Below are positions 4,309 to 12,202 of a stretch of 16,233 nucleotides of DNA, piece after piece. The notes beneath the pieces are model-generated. The model was given only the letters and a program-made list of their open reading frames with translations, searched no databases and was not told the DNA's origin. The stretch comes from Desulfobacca acetoxidans (GTDB lineage: Bacteria; Desulfobacterota; Desulfobaccia; Desulfobaccales; 0-14-0-80-60-11). The DNA is taken from positions 1 through 16,233 of the forward strand of contig DZCR01000070.1 of assembly GCA_022736495.1 (NCBI GenBank), written 5' to 3'. Numbering within the stretch: position 1 is the first letter of the stretch; each line of letters begins with the position of its first letter. The position numbers were made by a program, and so were the translations under genes.

Positions 4309-6384
4309 ATGTCCGGCAAAACCACACAGATCCGCAACTTAGTACTGATCGGTCATGGGGGCTGCGGCAAGACCTCCTTGGCCGAAGCCCTCCTCTTTGG
4401 GGCGGGGGCTACCTCCAGGCTGGGTAAAGTCGACGACGGCAGTTCTGTCCTGGATTATGAGCCTGAGGAAATCAAGCGGAAAATTACCATCTCCAGCGCT
4501 TTTCACCATTATCAGTGGAAAAAGCATACGGTTTATCTGGCCGACACCCCCGGCGACGACAATTTCCTGTCGGACACCCGGGCCACCCTCCATGTGACTG
4601 ACGCTGCCGTGGTGGTGGTGGACGCGGTGGACGGCGTCAAGGTGGGCACCGAAAAAGTCTGGCAGACGGCCAGCCAATACCACCTGCCCCGCCTGGTTTT
4701 TATCAGCAAGATGGACCGGGAACGGGCCGACTTTCACCGGGCCTTGAAAGAAATCCGGGACGTGCTGGAAGTCCAGGCCGTGCCCATCCAGCTCCCCATC
4801 GGCCGGGAAGCCGATTTCAAGGGGGTGGTGGATTTAATCAGTCAGAAAGCTTACCTGGTGTCGGGCGGTGGCGCCAAACCGGAAGCGGGTCCCGTCCCTG
4901 ATGACCTGAAAGATGAAGTGGAGGCGTTGCGCAGCGACCTGCTCAATTTTGCCGCGGAAAGCGACGATGCCCTGATTGAAAAATTCCTGGAAGAGGGGGA
5001 GCTCACCCCGGAGGAGATCTACCAGGGGCTTAGGGTTGGGACCCTGAAAGGCAACTTTGTGCCGGTCCTGTGCGGGGCGACCAGCCTGGGCTCCTCCCAA
5101 CTGCTGGACGCCATCAATCTTTATCTCCCTGCCCCCGAGGACCGGGGCCTGGTTAAGGGTGCCAATCCCGCCACCCAGGCAGAAGTGGCCCTGGAAGCGG
5201 ACCCGGATGGTCCCCTGGCCGCCCAGGTCTTCAAGACCGTGGCCGACCCCTACGCCGGCCGCCTGTCCATCTTCCGGATTTACTCCGGCGCCATGAATGC
5301 TGACTCCACAGTCCTCAATGCCAATCGGGCCGTGCCGGAACGCTTCGGCCAGCTCTTTTTGCTCGAAGGCAAGGGCCAAAAAGCCGTCCCCAGCCTGGGT
5401 CCCGGCGCCTTCGGCGCAGTAGCCAAGCTCAAGGAAACCGTCACCGGCGATACCCTGACTTCGGAGGCCACGCCCCTCATCCTGCCGCCCATGGCGCCGT
5501 CCCGGCCCATGGTCACCTTTGCGCTGGAGCCGAAGAAGCAGGGGGAAGAGGACAAGGTCTTCTCCGCGTTTTCCAAGCTCATCGAAGAAGATCCTTCCCT
5601 GGTCCTGACCCGCAACGCCGAAACCAAGGAAATCCTGTTGTCCGGCGTAGGCTCGGTCCATATCGAGGCCACCGCCGAAAAGCTGAAACGCAAGTTCGGG
5701 GTGGAAGTCAACCTGAAGTCCCCCAAAGTGCCGTACCGGGAAACCATTAAGGGCACCGTCAAGGTGCAGGGCAAATATAAACGCCAGTCCGGCGGCCGGG
5801 GCCAATACGGCGATACCTGGCTGGAACTGGAGCCTTTGCCCAAGGGCAGCGGCTTTGAGTTCGCCGACAAGATCGTGGGGGGGGCCATCCCCAAACAGTA
5901 CATCCCCTCAGTGGAAAAAGGCATCGCCGAAGCCAAGAATACCGGCATCCTGGCTGGCTTCCCCGTGGTAGATTTCCGGGTCACCCTGTACGACGGCTCT
6001 TTCCATGACGTAGATTCCTCGGATATGGCCTTCAAAATTGCCGGGTCCATGGGCTTCAAGAAAGGCATGGAGCAGGCCAACCCCACCCTGCTGGAGCCCA
6101 TCATGAAGATGACGGTGACGGTGCCGGAAGATAACATGGGGGATATCATCGGCGACCTCAACGGACGCCGGGGCCGGGTCCTGGGCGTGGAAGCCCAGGG
6201 GCGCTTTCAGGTGATCACCGCGCACGTGCCCATGACCGAAGTGTTGCTCTATGCCCCGGATTTGATCTCCAAGACCGGCGGCCGGGGCACCTATGAGATG
6301 GAATTCGATCACTACGAAGAGGTTCCGCCCCATTTGGCCGAAAAGATTATTGCGGAAGCCAAAATGGAAAAAGAGAAGGAATAA
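4309..6384 (+). CDS. EF-G-like translational GTPase (EF-G2/FusA2 type)
   Basis: The 691-residue protein has the full five-domain EF-G layout: G domain (about 1-280), domain II (about 300-385), III, IV with GGAIPKQYIPSVEKG and FHDVDSSDMAF, and V ending in a short acidic/basic tail. It therefore resembles the factor that drives ribosomal translocation, and it keeps the domain IV His of that loop. The GTPase motifs are divergent: P-loop GHGGCGKTS (15-23), G3 DTPGDDNF (79-86) with Asp where classical EF-G and EF-Tu have the catalytic His, and G4 SKMD (133-136) instead of NKxD. This pattern fits the second EF-G paralogue found in many bacteria rather than the str-operon fusA, and no ribosomal-protein genes are nearby. 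I chose ATG 4309 because AGGGAGAG lies just upstream; an in-frame ATG at 4270 falls inside the leader hairpin. The exact paralogue class is uncertain. Confidence 0.88.
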   Translation: MSGKTTQIRNLVLIGHGGCGKTSLAEALLFGAGATSRLGKVDDGSSVLDYEPEEIKRKITISSAFHHYQWKKHTVYLADTPGDDNFLSDTRATLHVTDAAVVVVDAVDGVKVGTEKVWQTASQYHLPRLVFISKMDRERADFHRALKEIRDVLEVQAVPIQLPIGREADFKGVVDLISQKAYLVSGGGAKPEAGPVPDDLKDEVEALRSDLLNFAAESDDALIEKFLEEGELTPEEIYQGLRVGTLKGNFVPVLCGATSLGSSQLLDAINLYLPAPEDRGLVKGANPATQAEVALEADPDGPLAAQVFKTVADPYAGRLSIFRIYSGAMNADSTVLNANRAVPERFGQLFLLEGKGQKAVPSLGPGAFGAVAKLKETVTGDTLTSEATPLILPPMAPSRPMVTFALEPKKQGEEDKVFSAFSKLIEEDPSLVLTRNAETKEILLSGVGSVHIEATAEKLKRKFGVEVNLKSPKVPYRETIKGTVKVQGKYKRQSGGRGQYGDTWLELEPLPKGSGFEFADKIVGGAIPKQYIPSVEKGIAEAKNTGILAGFPVVDFRVTLYDGSFHDVDSSDMAFKIAGSMGFKKGMEQANPTLLEPIMKMTVTVPEDNMGDIIGDLNGRRGRVLGVEAQGRFQVITAHVPMTEVLLYAPDLISKTGGRGTYEMEFDHYEEVPPHLAEKIIAEAKMEKEKE

Positions 6385-6414
6385 CGCAGGGATCAGGGAT
6401 CAGAGGTTAGGGAC

Positions 6415-6440
6415 TGGTGGCGCAGGCGTCTCGCCTGTGG
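6415..6440. repeat. Dispersed hairpin repeat, copy 1
   Basis: CGCAGGCG and CGCCTGTG (6421-6428 with 6432-6439) form an 8-bp hairpin with a TCT loop. The core CGTCTCGCCTGTG recurs after the CBS gene at about 15908-15920 with similar upstream bases (GTGGC). It is probably a small extragenic repeat family. Confidence 0.45.
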
Positions 6441-6478
6441 TCCACTGTCTGCCCTTAAAGTTACCCCTCTATCTATAG

Positions 6479-6500
6479 GGGCGGACCTGCCAGTCCGCCC
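6479..6500. repeat. Perfect 8-bp hairpin upstream of the MOSC gene
   Basis: GGGCGGAC and GTCCGCCC flank a 6-nt loop. There is no T-run directly after it (TTTT appears only 12 nt later), so its use as a terminator of the EF-G-like gene is uncertain. Confidence 0.4.
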
Positions 6501-6520
6501 AGGATGCTCAGCTTTTCACT

Positions 6521-7003
6521 ATGTCAAATTCACGTAAGATACTCCATGGCCGCATCCATGCGGTCTCCGTCAGCGACCGCAAGGGCGTGGTCAAGCATAA
6601 CGTGCCGAGCGCCCGGTTGCTGGTGGACCACGGTCTGGAAGGCGACGCCCACGCCGAAGGCGGCATTCGCCAGGTAAGCCTGTTGTCGCTCACGAGCATC
6701 AATAAAATGGTGGCTGCGGGGGCCAACGTCAAGCCCGGCGATTTTGCGGAAAACCTCACCGTTGAAGGGCTTGAAGTCATGACCCTGCCGGTGGGGACCC
6801 GTCTGAAAGTGGGCGAGGTTGAGTTAGAAGTTACTCAGATCGGCAAGACCTGCCACGAGGGCTGCGCCATCCGGAAGCTGGTGGGCGACTGCGTTTTCCC
6901 CCGGGAAGGGATTTTTGTCCGGGTGCTCAGCGAAGGCGTGGTGAAGCCGGGCGATGTGATCGAGGTGACGGATGTTCCGGGTGGGCATTCTGACGGTCAG
7001 TGA
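6521..7003 (+). CDS. MOSC-domain protein
   Basis: The 160-residue product is a stand-alone MOSC domain, the C-terminal domain of molybdenum-cofactor sulfurases, also found alone in small proteins thought to handle sulfur or bind the molybdenum cofactor. Visible landmarks are GLEGDAHA (38-45), RQVSLLS (50-56), PGDFAENLTVEGL (72-84) and the Cys-containing IGKTCHEGCAI (C111 and C115), which carries the conserved MOSC cysteine. The ATG at 6521 has only a distant AGGA-like ribosome binding site (6501-6504), so the start is moderately certain. Its last 32 nt overlap the MogA/MoaB-type gene in another frame, strong evidence of coupled expression and of a molybdenum-cofactor role. The precise substrate cannot be read from the sequence. 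Confidence 0.88.
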   Translation: MSNSRKILHGRIHAVSVSDRKGVVKHNVPSARLLVDHGLEGDAHAEGGIRQVSLLSLTSINKMVAAGANVKPGDFAENLTVEGLEVMTLPVGTRLKVGEVELEVTQIGKTCHEGCAIRKLVGDCVFPREGIFVRVLSEGVVKPGDVIEVTDVPGGHSDGQ

Positions 7004-7463
7004 CAAGGGCCACGCCGGGGAGCGGCAGGATACGGCGGGACCCGAACTGGGCCGCCAGTTGGACTCCCGCTACTTTACGGTGGCCGCTTATCAGGTAGTG
7101 CCCGATGAGCCCGAGGTCATCGCGGCCCAACTCGCAGCTTGGAGCGACGACGGCAAGCTTGATTTGATCCTCACCACCGGCGGCACGGGTTTGAGCCCCC
7201 GGGATACAACGCCAGAAGCCACTTTGCGCGTGGCCCATCGCCTGGTGCCGGGGATTCCTGAGGCCATGCGGGCCGCAGGACTGGCCATAACCCCCCACGC
7301 CATGCTCTCACGTGCGGTGGCGGTGATTCGGGGCCGCACCCTGATCATCAATCTCCCCGGCAGCCCCAAAGGGGCCCGGGAAAACCTGGCCGCAGTGGCG
7401 CCGGCTCTCCCCCACGCCCTGGAAAAACTCAAGGGCGACCCGGCGGAGTGCGGAAGCTCCTGA
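6972..7463 (+). CDS. MogA/MoaB-family molybdenum cofactor biosynthesis protein
   Basis: The 163-residue protein has the small molybdopterin-binding fold: GILTVSDKGHAGERQDTAGP at the N-terminus, the molybdopterin/nucleotide motif TTGGTGLSPRDTTPEA (68-83), and NLPGSPKGARENL near residue 136. Members adenylylate molybdopterin (MogA) or are closely related (MoaB); these motifs do not separate the two. Its ATG lies inside the upstream MOSC gene, with GAGGTGA just before it, giving a 32-nt overlap and probable translational coupling. MOSC and MogA domains also occur fused in one chain in other bacteria (family knowledge), which fits this arrangement. Downstream it converges on a minus-strand gene. 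Confidence 0.9.
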   Translation: MFRVGILTVSDKGHAGERQDTAGPELGRQLDSRYFTVAAYQVVPDEPEVIAAQLAAWSDDGKLDLILTTGGTGLSPRDTTPEATLRVAHRLVPGIPEAMRAAGLAITPHAMLSRAVAVIRGRTLIINLPGSPKGARENLAAVAPALPHALEKLKGDPAECGSS

Positions 7464-7483
7464 ATATCCTTGGCAGAAAAATT

Positions 7484-7500
7484 GGTGCGCAGGGCGCACC
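7484..7500. repeat. Hairpin between convergent genes
   Basis: GGTGCGC and GCGCACC flank a 3-nt loop (AGG), followed by CTACGGTTT. It lies between the MogA-type gene and a convergent minus-strand gene. Hairpins with this GGTGCGC...GCGCACCCTACG sequence are a common intergenic repeat type; here it may also slow transcription from either side. There is no proper T-run. Confidence 0.4.
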
Positions 7501-7515
7501 CTACGGTTTATATCC

Positions 7516-7896
7516 TCATCCAGGCCCTTCCGGATTTTCTTGCATGGTGTCCGGCTGGTCGGGGGTGGCAACGACGCTTGAGGACTTAATCCTCTCCCGG
7601 ATAGCCTGGATGGCCAGTGCGTTCTTTTCCTTTTCGTACTTCAATTCCTTGGCCTTGTGCACCGCGACATTGACTTCGGGCGCGACCAAGGGGTTGCTCT
7701 CCCCCCGCTCCAGGGCCTGAAAAGTTTTATTCCCCAACCTGGCCATCGCCTTGTTAATCTTCCTCTGCTGCCAATACCCCAAACCTTTACGGCCCAGAAT
7801 TTTAATCCGTCGGCCGGTATTGATCATAAAGACCCAGATAATGCACCAGGTCTTTTTGAGGCCGGTGGCGGCCTTTTCTTTCAAGTCCCCGTTCAT
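7516..7896 (-). CDS. Uncharacterised small basic protein
   Basis: I do not recognise the family. The 126-residue frame starts at an ATG with a very good AGGAGG five bases upstream (7902-7907); the frame extends six codons further but without such a site. Residues 1-16 are charged. A short hydrophobic stretch (TWCIIWVFMI, about 16-25) follows, too short for a confident membrane helix, then a strongly basic segment (GRRIKILGRKGLGYWQQRKINKAMARLG), a Lys/Glu-rich probable helix (about 80-105) and a Pro-rich tail. It is the last gene of the minus-strand run but has its own likely promoter at 8010-8038. A membrane-surface or nucleic-acid-binding role would fit the charge pattern but is speculation. 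Confidence 0.65.
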   Translation of the reverse strand: MNGDLKEKAATGLKKTWCIIWVFMINTGRRIKILGRKGLGYWQQRKINKAMARLGNKTFQALERGESNPLVAPEVNVAVHKAKELKYEKEKNALAIQAIRERIKSSSVVATPDQPDTMQENPEGPG

Positions 7897-8009
7897 GGAT
7901 GCCTCCTGTGGCACGGTGGTGGCAGATGACCCAGATTCGTCTGAAAATTTGCGGGTTCAAGGGAAGGCGGTGAAACCTACTGACTAAATCCGGGCATCAA
8001 CCTGATTGG

Positions 8010-8038
8010 AATATAAGAATTGCTTGATTCCGGTGCAA
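8010..8038 (-). promoter_or_regulatory. Probable promoter of the small basic protein gene
   Basis: On the minus strand TTGCAC (8038-8033) and TATATT (8015-8010) are 17 bp apart. The -10 box is strong and the -35 box weak. It would give a leader of roughly 105 nt before the ATG at 7896. Confidence 0.45.
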
Positions 8039-8061
8039 GAGACAGCCCCAGGAAAAATTCC

Positions 8062-8532
8062 TCAAGCCTCAGTGGCCAGCTTCTCCAGCTTTTCCCGCAA
8101 GGTCCTGGTGATACCCCGGATATGGCTGCCGGGCCAGTAGACCCGGTGGCACCGGGGGCATTCGAAGAACTGCCGGTAGTAATGGAAGACATGCTCCGGA
8201 ACCCGGCCCTGGACCAGGTCCCGATCCAGAGGGGTTAAGGAATCGTTGCAATGGCTGCAGCGACTCAAGGGGTGGAGGTGGCGGGGCGAGAGGTGCAGGC
8301 GCCGGATGACCTCTTCCAACTGGGCTTCGGGCTCGGCCGCAGCCAGAACCAGGAGGTCGGGGCGCTTGAGGCGTTCACTGGCCGCCTGGCGGGTGAGGAT
8401 GTGGGTCTGAGGTCGCGGCGGCGGCCAGCCCTGGGGCTGATCCGGGGCCAGGCGCACCAGGGTGGCGTCGAAACCGCAAAAGCGCAACCATTTGGCCAAG
8501 CCGCCCAGGGGCTGATCCACCAGGAATTTCAT
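8062..8532 (-). CDS. Mut7-C RNase-domain protein with zinc ribbon
   Basis: The 156-residue protein matches the small bacterial Mut7-C family: a PIN-like N-terminal part beginning KFLVDQPLGGLAKWLRFCGFD with the first conserved Asp (D6), then a C-terminal zinc ribbon with CSHC (C92, C95) and CPRC (C125, C128) and the signature CHRVYWPGSHIRG. The family is predicted to be RNase-like. The second conserved acidic position, normally in LTRD, reads LTRQ here (46-49), so nuclease activity is doubtful. I chose the ATG at 8532 because GAGGTG lies 9 nt upstream and the family starts with KFLVD; an in-frame ATG at 8556 lacks a ribosome binding site. It follows the LolB-like gene by 59 bp on the same strand. 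Confidence 0.85.
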   Translation of the reverse strand: MKFLVDQPLGGLAKWLRFCGFDATLVRLAPDQPQGWPPPRPQTHILTRQAASERLKRPDLLVLAAAEPEAQLEEVIRRLHLSPRHLHPLSRCSHCNDSLTPLDRDLVQGRVPEHVFHYYRQFFECPRCHRVYWPGSHIRGITRTLREKLEKLATEA

Positions 8533-8591
8533 GAATCCTGGCACCTCGCAGTTCATGTCTGTCTTTTACTGAAAACTGAAAACCCGGACCG

Positions 8592-9377
8592 CTACTTCCC
8601 TAAGGGCACCTCGACGATGCCGGGGGGCGGCGTCAGGGTCAAGTCGGCCGGAGTCAGAGGCGGATTGAGCTTGAGGTCGCCATACACCAGGCGCAGCTCC
8701 ATCTTCGGCGTGGCGGTCTTCAGGGTAATTTTTTCGGGGAGGTCGGGCGCCAGGGTGCCGAAGCCGCCCAGTTCCGCCGTAAAACGCGGCGTGGCGGCCC
8801 CGCCGAACCACTCGTCGGCCACCGGGTAGAGCCCCTGGGCATCCACCCAGAGGCGCTCGGCAAGGGCGCTGCCCTGGCGCCATTCCAGCAGGTAGCGCCC
8901 CGAGGCGGTCTGATACTCAAAGTGGTCTGGAGGGCCGGGACTGAAGGGCAAGGCCCCGACCAGCAGGCGTAAGGCCTGCGGCAGACTAACCGTGGGGGGG
9001 ATAAATGCAGCTAAATTCCCGGGAGTGGCGGGGCCGCGTAACAGCTTGTTTTCCTGGGGAGACAGGATCTTGACCTCGGCGCCGTCTGTGGCGAAGCTCA
9101 GGATGGTGCGGCCGAAGAAATCCAGGATATCGACCTTAAGGCTGGTCGGCAGACGACCGGCAAGCAGGGCTGTGCCCGAATAATTCTGTTGGGGGGATAA
9201 AAAGGTGATGCGGCCTTTGGCCTGAAAGGATTGAATCTGCTGCTGCCGGGCCCTGAGGCGGGCGAGGAGTGCCTCAGAGGAGATCCCCGTCACCGGCGGC
9301 GGGGCCGGCGGCAGGGCCCGGCACCCCCCCAGGAGGAGGAAAATCAGCAACGCCGGCCAGAAGAGGTTACGTTTCAA
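8592..9377 (-). CDS. LolB-like outer-membrane lipoprotein
   Basis: The 261-residue product starts with a lipoprotein signal (MKRNLFWPALLIFLLLGGC, lipobox LGGC at 16-19), so it should be lipidated at Cys19 and sit on a membrane in the periplasm. The mature part (SSEALLARLRARQQQIQSFQAKGRITFLSP...YSGTALLAGRLPTSLKVDILDFFGRTILSFATDG) resembles the LolB/DUF4292-type beta-rich fold that carries lipoproteins or lipids to the outer membrane. Similarity to LolB itself is only general, so I give no symbol. The start is TTG at 9377, overlapping the stop of the TPR gene (TGA at 9376-9374); AGGAGA about 9 nt upstream supports it and no ATG fits the signal peptide. Close coupling suggests the two lipoproteins are made together. 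Confidence 0.78.
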   Translation of the reverse strand: MKRNLFWPALLIFLLLGGCRALPPAPPPVTGISSEALLARLRARQQQIQSFQAKGRITFLSPQQNYSGTALLAGRLPTSLKVDILDFFGRTILSFATDGAEVKILSPQENKLLRGPATPGNLAAFIPPTVSLPQALRLLVGALPFSPGPPDHFEYQTASGRYLLEWRQGSALAERLWVDAQGLYPVADEWFGGAATPRFTAELGGFGTLAPDLPEKITLKTATPKMELRLVYGDLKLNPPLTPADLTLTPPPGIVEVPLGK

Positions 9378-11143
9378 TGGGGCCGTTCTCCTAAAAGTAT
9401 TTCCAGCTTATTGATTTTCTTGCGCAATTCCGGGGCATTGGCATTCTCCATGCCCAAGGCCCGGCGATAGACCCGCAAGGCATCCCGGTAGCGTTTCTGC
9501 TGGAAATACGCATCACCCAAATGTTCAGCCACGGTGCTGTCCTGGGGCATGATACGGTGAGCCCGCTCCAATTCGACCACCGCCTTGGCATATTGGCCTT
9601 TCTTATACAAGACCCATCCCAGGCTATCAATGATTTGGCCGCTGTTGGGTTTGGCCCGCAAGGCCTCCCGGATCAGCCGTTCCGCTTCATCCAGATTTAC
9701 GCCCTGCTCGGCGTAGGTGTAGCCGAGGAAATTTTGGGCGTCGGGATTGTTCGGGTCCAATGCCAGAACTTGCTTGATCTGCTCGATACTGTCATCGCGA
9801 TTATTCTGTTTCTCATAGAGCACCGCCAAACGGAAATGGATTTCCGACGGCCGCTCCACCTTGTCCAGCCCGGCCTTGAGGGCTTGGATGGCCAGGTCCC
9901 ACTGGTTGTCTTCTTCATAAAAGTAGGATCTGGTGAGATAAATCTCCTCCTGTCTGGGAGCTATGGCCTGGAGTTCATTGAGGATCTGCCGGGCCTGTTC
10001 TTTGTGGCCCGTCTGAAAGTTGAGGTAGGCCATACGCAGGCGGGCTTGAAGGTATTGTTCGGAATCCCGCGCTACCAATTGGTACTCACGGATAGCCGCC
10101 TTCAAATCGCCCTTTTCCTCCATGGCCATGCCGATGAAATAACGCACCCGGTTCTCATAGCGGGGGTGGGTTAACAGGGGCCGAAAGAAACGTATGGCGT
10201 CGTCCGGCAGTTTCTGCTCCAGGAAAATGAGGGCGATATTGAAATTTGCCGCCGGGTCGTTCTTTTCCAGGTCCAAGATCTTTTGAAAGACCTTTTGGGC
10301 CTCCCCGTAATGATTCATCACCAGATACAGGCGGCCGATGCTGGCCCAGGCCCTGGAGTTGCGGGGCTGGGAGCGGAGGATGCGGCGATATATGGCCAGG
10401 GCCCGGGTGTACTGGCGCTCTCGTTCCAGAGTGGCCCCCAGATCGAACAGAGCCGGGACGAAGGTGGGGTCCATGGTGAGAACCCGGGTAAATTCTTTTT
10501 TCGCCTCCGCCAGGCGACCGGTCTCCAGGTAGATGCGACCCAAATAGTAGTAACCCACTACCAATTGGGGATCCAACCGCAAGAGTTCCTGGACGGTGTG
10601 AATGGCTTGGGGATACCGCCGCTGTTGGGCGTAGAGCGTGGCCAAAAAGAGGCGGGCTTCCCGGTTTCCCGGGTCTAGCCGCAGGATGCGTTCGTATTCC
10701 CGGGTAGCCTCATGCAGTTGGTTCAGTCCCACGTGGAGGCCGGCCAGAAGGAAATACGCCTCTTGCTGCTTGGGGTCTAATTGGATGGATCTTTGGGCGT
10801 GGGCCAGGGCTTCCTTGATATTTCCCTGACGTTGGTAAAGGGCGGCCAATTCCATTTGCAGGTAAGGGGAATTGGGATCATTTTCCAGGGCTAGCTTATA
10901 TTCCTGGATGGCCCTGGGCACGTCGTCGACCACCAAGAACTGCTGCGCCTTGAGAAAGTGATAATACGCCTGGCTTTGCGCAGTTTCCGGCGTGGTTTTG
11001 CCTCCGGTCGCCAGGGAGGTTACTTTGCTGAGGGAGGCGCAGCCCGTAATCGCCAGGCACAGGCACAACCCCAGAATCCCCCAGCGCAGGAGGTTGGACC
11101 GGAATTTGTGGATGGGTAATATGCTACTTACTTTGGTTGACAT
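9374..11143 (-). CDS. Large TPR-repeat lipoprotein
   Basis: The 589-residue protein begins with a basic n-region and a hydrophobic segment ending in lipobox ITGC (32-35), so it is probably a lipoprotein anchored at Cys35. From about residue 55 to 575 it is almost entirely tetratricopeptide repeats, recognisable by recurring A..xL.P.n...a...lg..y....r...A patterns (for example LALENDPNSPYLQMELAALY, RILRLDPGNREARLFLATLY, ALRAKPNSGQIIDSLGWVLY). TPRs make scaffolds for protein-protein contacts; in periplasmic lipoproteins they often serve envelope or secretion assemblies. No other domain is seen. No strong ribosome binding site precedes the ATG at 11143, so the start is less certain than the frame. 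It follows rpoH by 78 bp and overlaps the LolB-like gene. Confidence 0.88.
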   Translation of the reverse strand: MSTKVSSILPIHKFRSNLLRWGILGLCLCLAITGCASLSKVTSLATGGKTTPETAQSQAYYHFLKAQQFLVVDDVPRAIQEYKLALENDPNSPYLQMELAALYQRQGNIKEALAHAQRSIQLDPKQQEAYFLLAGLHVGLNQLHEATREYERILRLDPGNREARLFLATLYAQQRRYPQAIHTVQELLRLDPQLVVGYYYLGRIYLETGRLAEAKKEFTRVLTMDPTFVPALFDLGATLERERQYTRALAIYRRILRSQPRNSRAWASIGRLYLVMNHYGEAQKVFQKILDLEKNDPAANFNIALIFLEQKLPDDAIRFFRPLLTHPRYENRVRYFIGMAMEEKGDLKAAIREYQLVARDSEQYLQARLRMAYLNFQTGHKEQARQILNELQAIAPRQEEIYLTRSYFYEEDNQWDLAIQALKAGLDKVERPSEIHFRLAVLYEKQNNRDDSIEQIKQVLALDPNNPDAQNFLGYTYAEQGVNLDEAERLIREALRAKPNSGQIIDSLGWVLYKKGQYAKAVVELERAHRIMPQDSTVAEHLGDAYFQQKRYRDALRVYRRALGMENANAPELRKKINKLEILLGERPH

Positions 11144-11179
11144 TGGGCGCTTTATTAACTGCTGTTCCGCAGGGTTTTT

Positions 11180-11220
11180 AGTTCAAGGTTCACCCAACTT
11201 TAACCTTTGAACTTTGAACT
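11180..11220. repeat. Inverted and direct TTGAACT repeats between rpoH and the TPR gene
   Basis: AGTTCAAGGTT (11180-11190) is inverted against AACCTTTGAACT (11202-11213) with one extra base, and TTTGAACT is repeated directly at 11213-11220. The hairpin has an A-run rather than a T-run on the transcribed strand, so it should not terminate rpoH transcripts. It may be an mRNA processing or repeat element. Confidence 0.4.
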
Positions 11221-11221
11221 C

Positions 11222-12202
11222 CTAATCCGCGATGGGGGTCCGATAATCTTCCCAATCAGCAATTTCATTTTTGAGATGTTGCCGCAACCTTTTAATGAGG
11301 CGGTCTTCGATCTGGCGCACCCGCTCCCGGGAAATGTGGTGGCGGACCCCGATCTCCTGCAGGGTCATGGGTTTTTCGGCCAACAGGCGCAGGTCCAAAA
11401 TATCCAATTCCTTGTCATTGAGCTCGGTGCGAAACTCCTCCAACTTCCGGCGAAACAAGCCTTTCAATTCCGCCTGGGCCAATACTTCTTCCACATGGGG
11501 ATCGGTGGCCGGCAAGAAATTCTTGTGAAACTCATCCGAACCGTCTTTCAAGGGCGCGTCCAAAGAAAGCTCCCAGCCTCCCAGGCGCTGGTCCATCTCA
11601 ATGACTTCTTCCTCCTTCACGTTCAGGACCTCAGCCAGGAGTTTGGGGCCTGGTTCAAAGCCCTGGGCCCGGAGTTTTTCCTTTTCCCGCTTCAGGTTGT
11701 AGAAGAGTTTCCGCTGGGATTGCGTGGTGCCGATCTTCACCAGCTTCCAGTTGTCCATGATAAATTTGAGGATGTAGGCCTTGATCCAAAAGGAAGCATA
11801 GTAGGAGAGCTTGATGCCCCGGTAGGGATCGAACTTTCTGATGGCGTGCATGAGACCGATGTTGCCCTCCTGGATCAGGTCCAGCAGGTTCTTCATCCAA
11901 TATTTCTGGAATTCCAGAGCGATCTTGATGACCAGCCTCAGGTTGCTGGTAATCAAGCGGGAACCGGTTTCCCGATCGCCGGTCTCATGGAAATAGGTGG
12001 TGAGGGCCTTCTCCTCCTCCGGAGTGAGCAGGGCAAAGTGGTTCGCCTCCCTGATGTAGCGTTGCACCAGGTCGAGATCGCTGGGAATCGGCAGAGTTGA
12101 TTCGGCCTCTTCATTATCCTCTTCGATTTTGGGCTCCAGAATCTCAGGCAGCTCTTCCGGATGATCGGCAAATTCCCTATCTAAGTGATCGTTCAATGGC
12201 AT
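11222..12202 (-). CDS. rpoH: RNA polymerase sigma factor, sigma-32 (RpoH) type
   Basis: The 326-residue protein is a group 3 sigma factor of the heat-shock type. Region 2 is complete (NLRLVIKIALEFQKYWMKNLLDLIQEGNIGLMHAIRKFDPYRGIKLSYYASFWIKAYILKFI, about 87-149), with the -10-recognition helix. It is followed by the RpoH box QRKLFYNLKRE (163-173) that marks sigma-32 proteins. Region 4.2 is the helix-turn-helix MTLQEIGVRHHISRERVRQIEDRL (279-302). An acidic N-terminal extension of about 40 residues is longer than in E. coli RpoH. The ATG at 12202 has AAAGG directly adjacent, too close for normal initiation; a TTG at 12196 has AAAGGA at 5 nt and may be the true start. It lies 24 bp after hisF on the same strand, an unusual neighbour for a sigma factor. 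Confidence 0.88.
   Translation of the reverse strand: MPLNDHLDREFADHPEELPEILEPKIEEDNEEAESTLPIPSDLDLVQRYIREANHFALLTPEEEKALTTYFHETGDRETGSRLITSNLRLVIKIALEFQKYWMKNLLDLIQEGNIGLMHAIRKFDPYRGIKLSYYASFWIKAYILKFIMDNWKLVKIGTTQSQRKLFYNLKREKEKLRAQGFEPGPKLLAEVLNVKEEEVIEMDQRLGGWELSLDAPLKDGSDEFHKNFLPATDPHVEEVLAQAELKGLFRRKLEEFRTELNDKELDILDLRLLAEKPMTLQEIGVRHHISRERVRQIEDRLIKRLRQHLKNEIADWEDYRTPIAD

Noticed and set aside
4834..5805. Long minus-strand frame inside the EF-G-like gene
   Set aside because: It is a shadow frame of a GC-rich gene; the plus-strand product has clear EF-G domains throughout.
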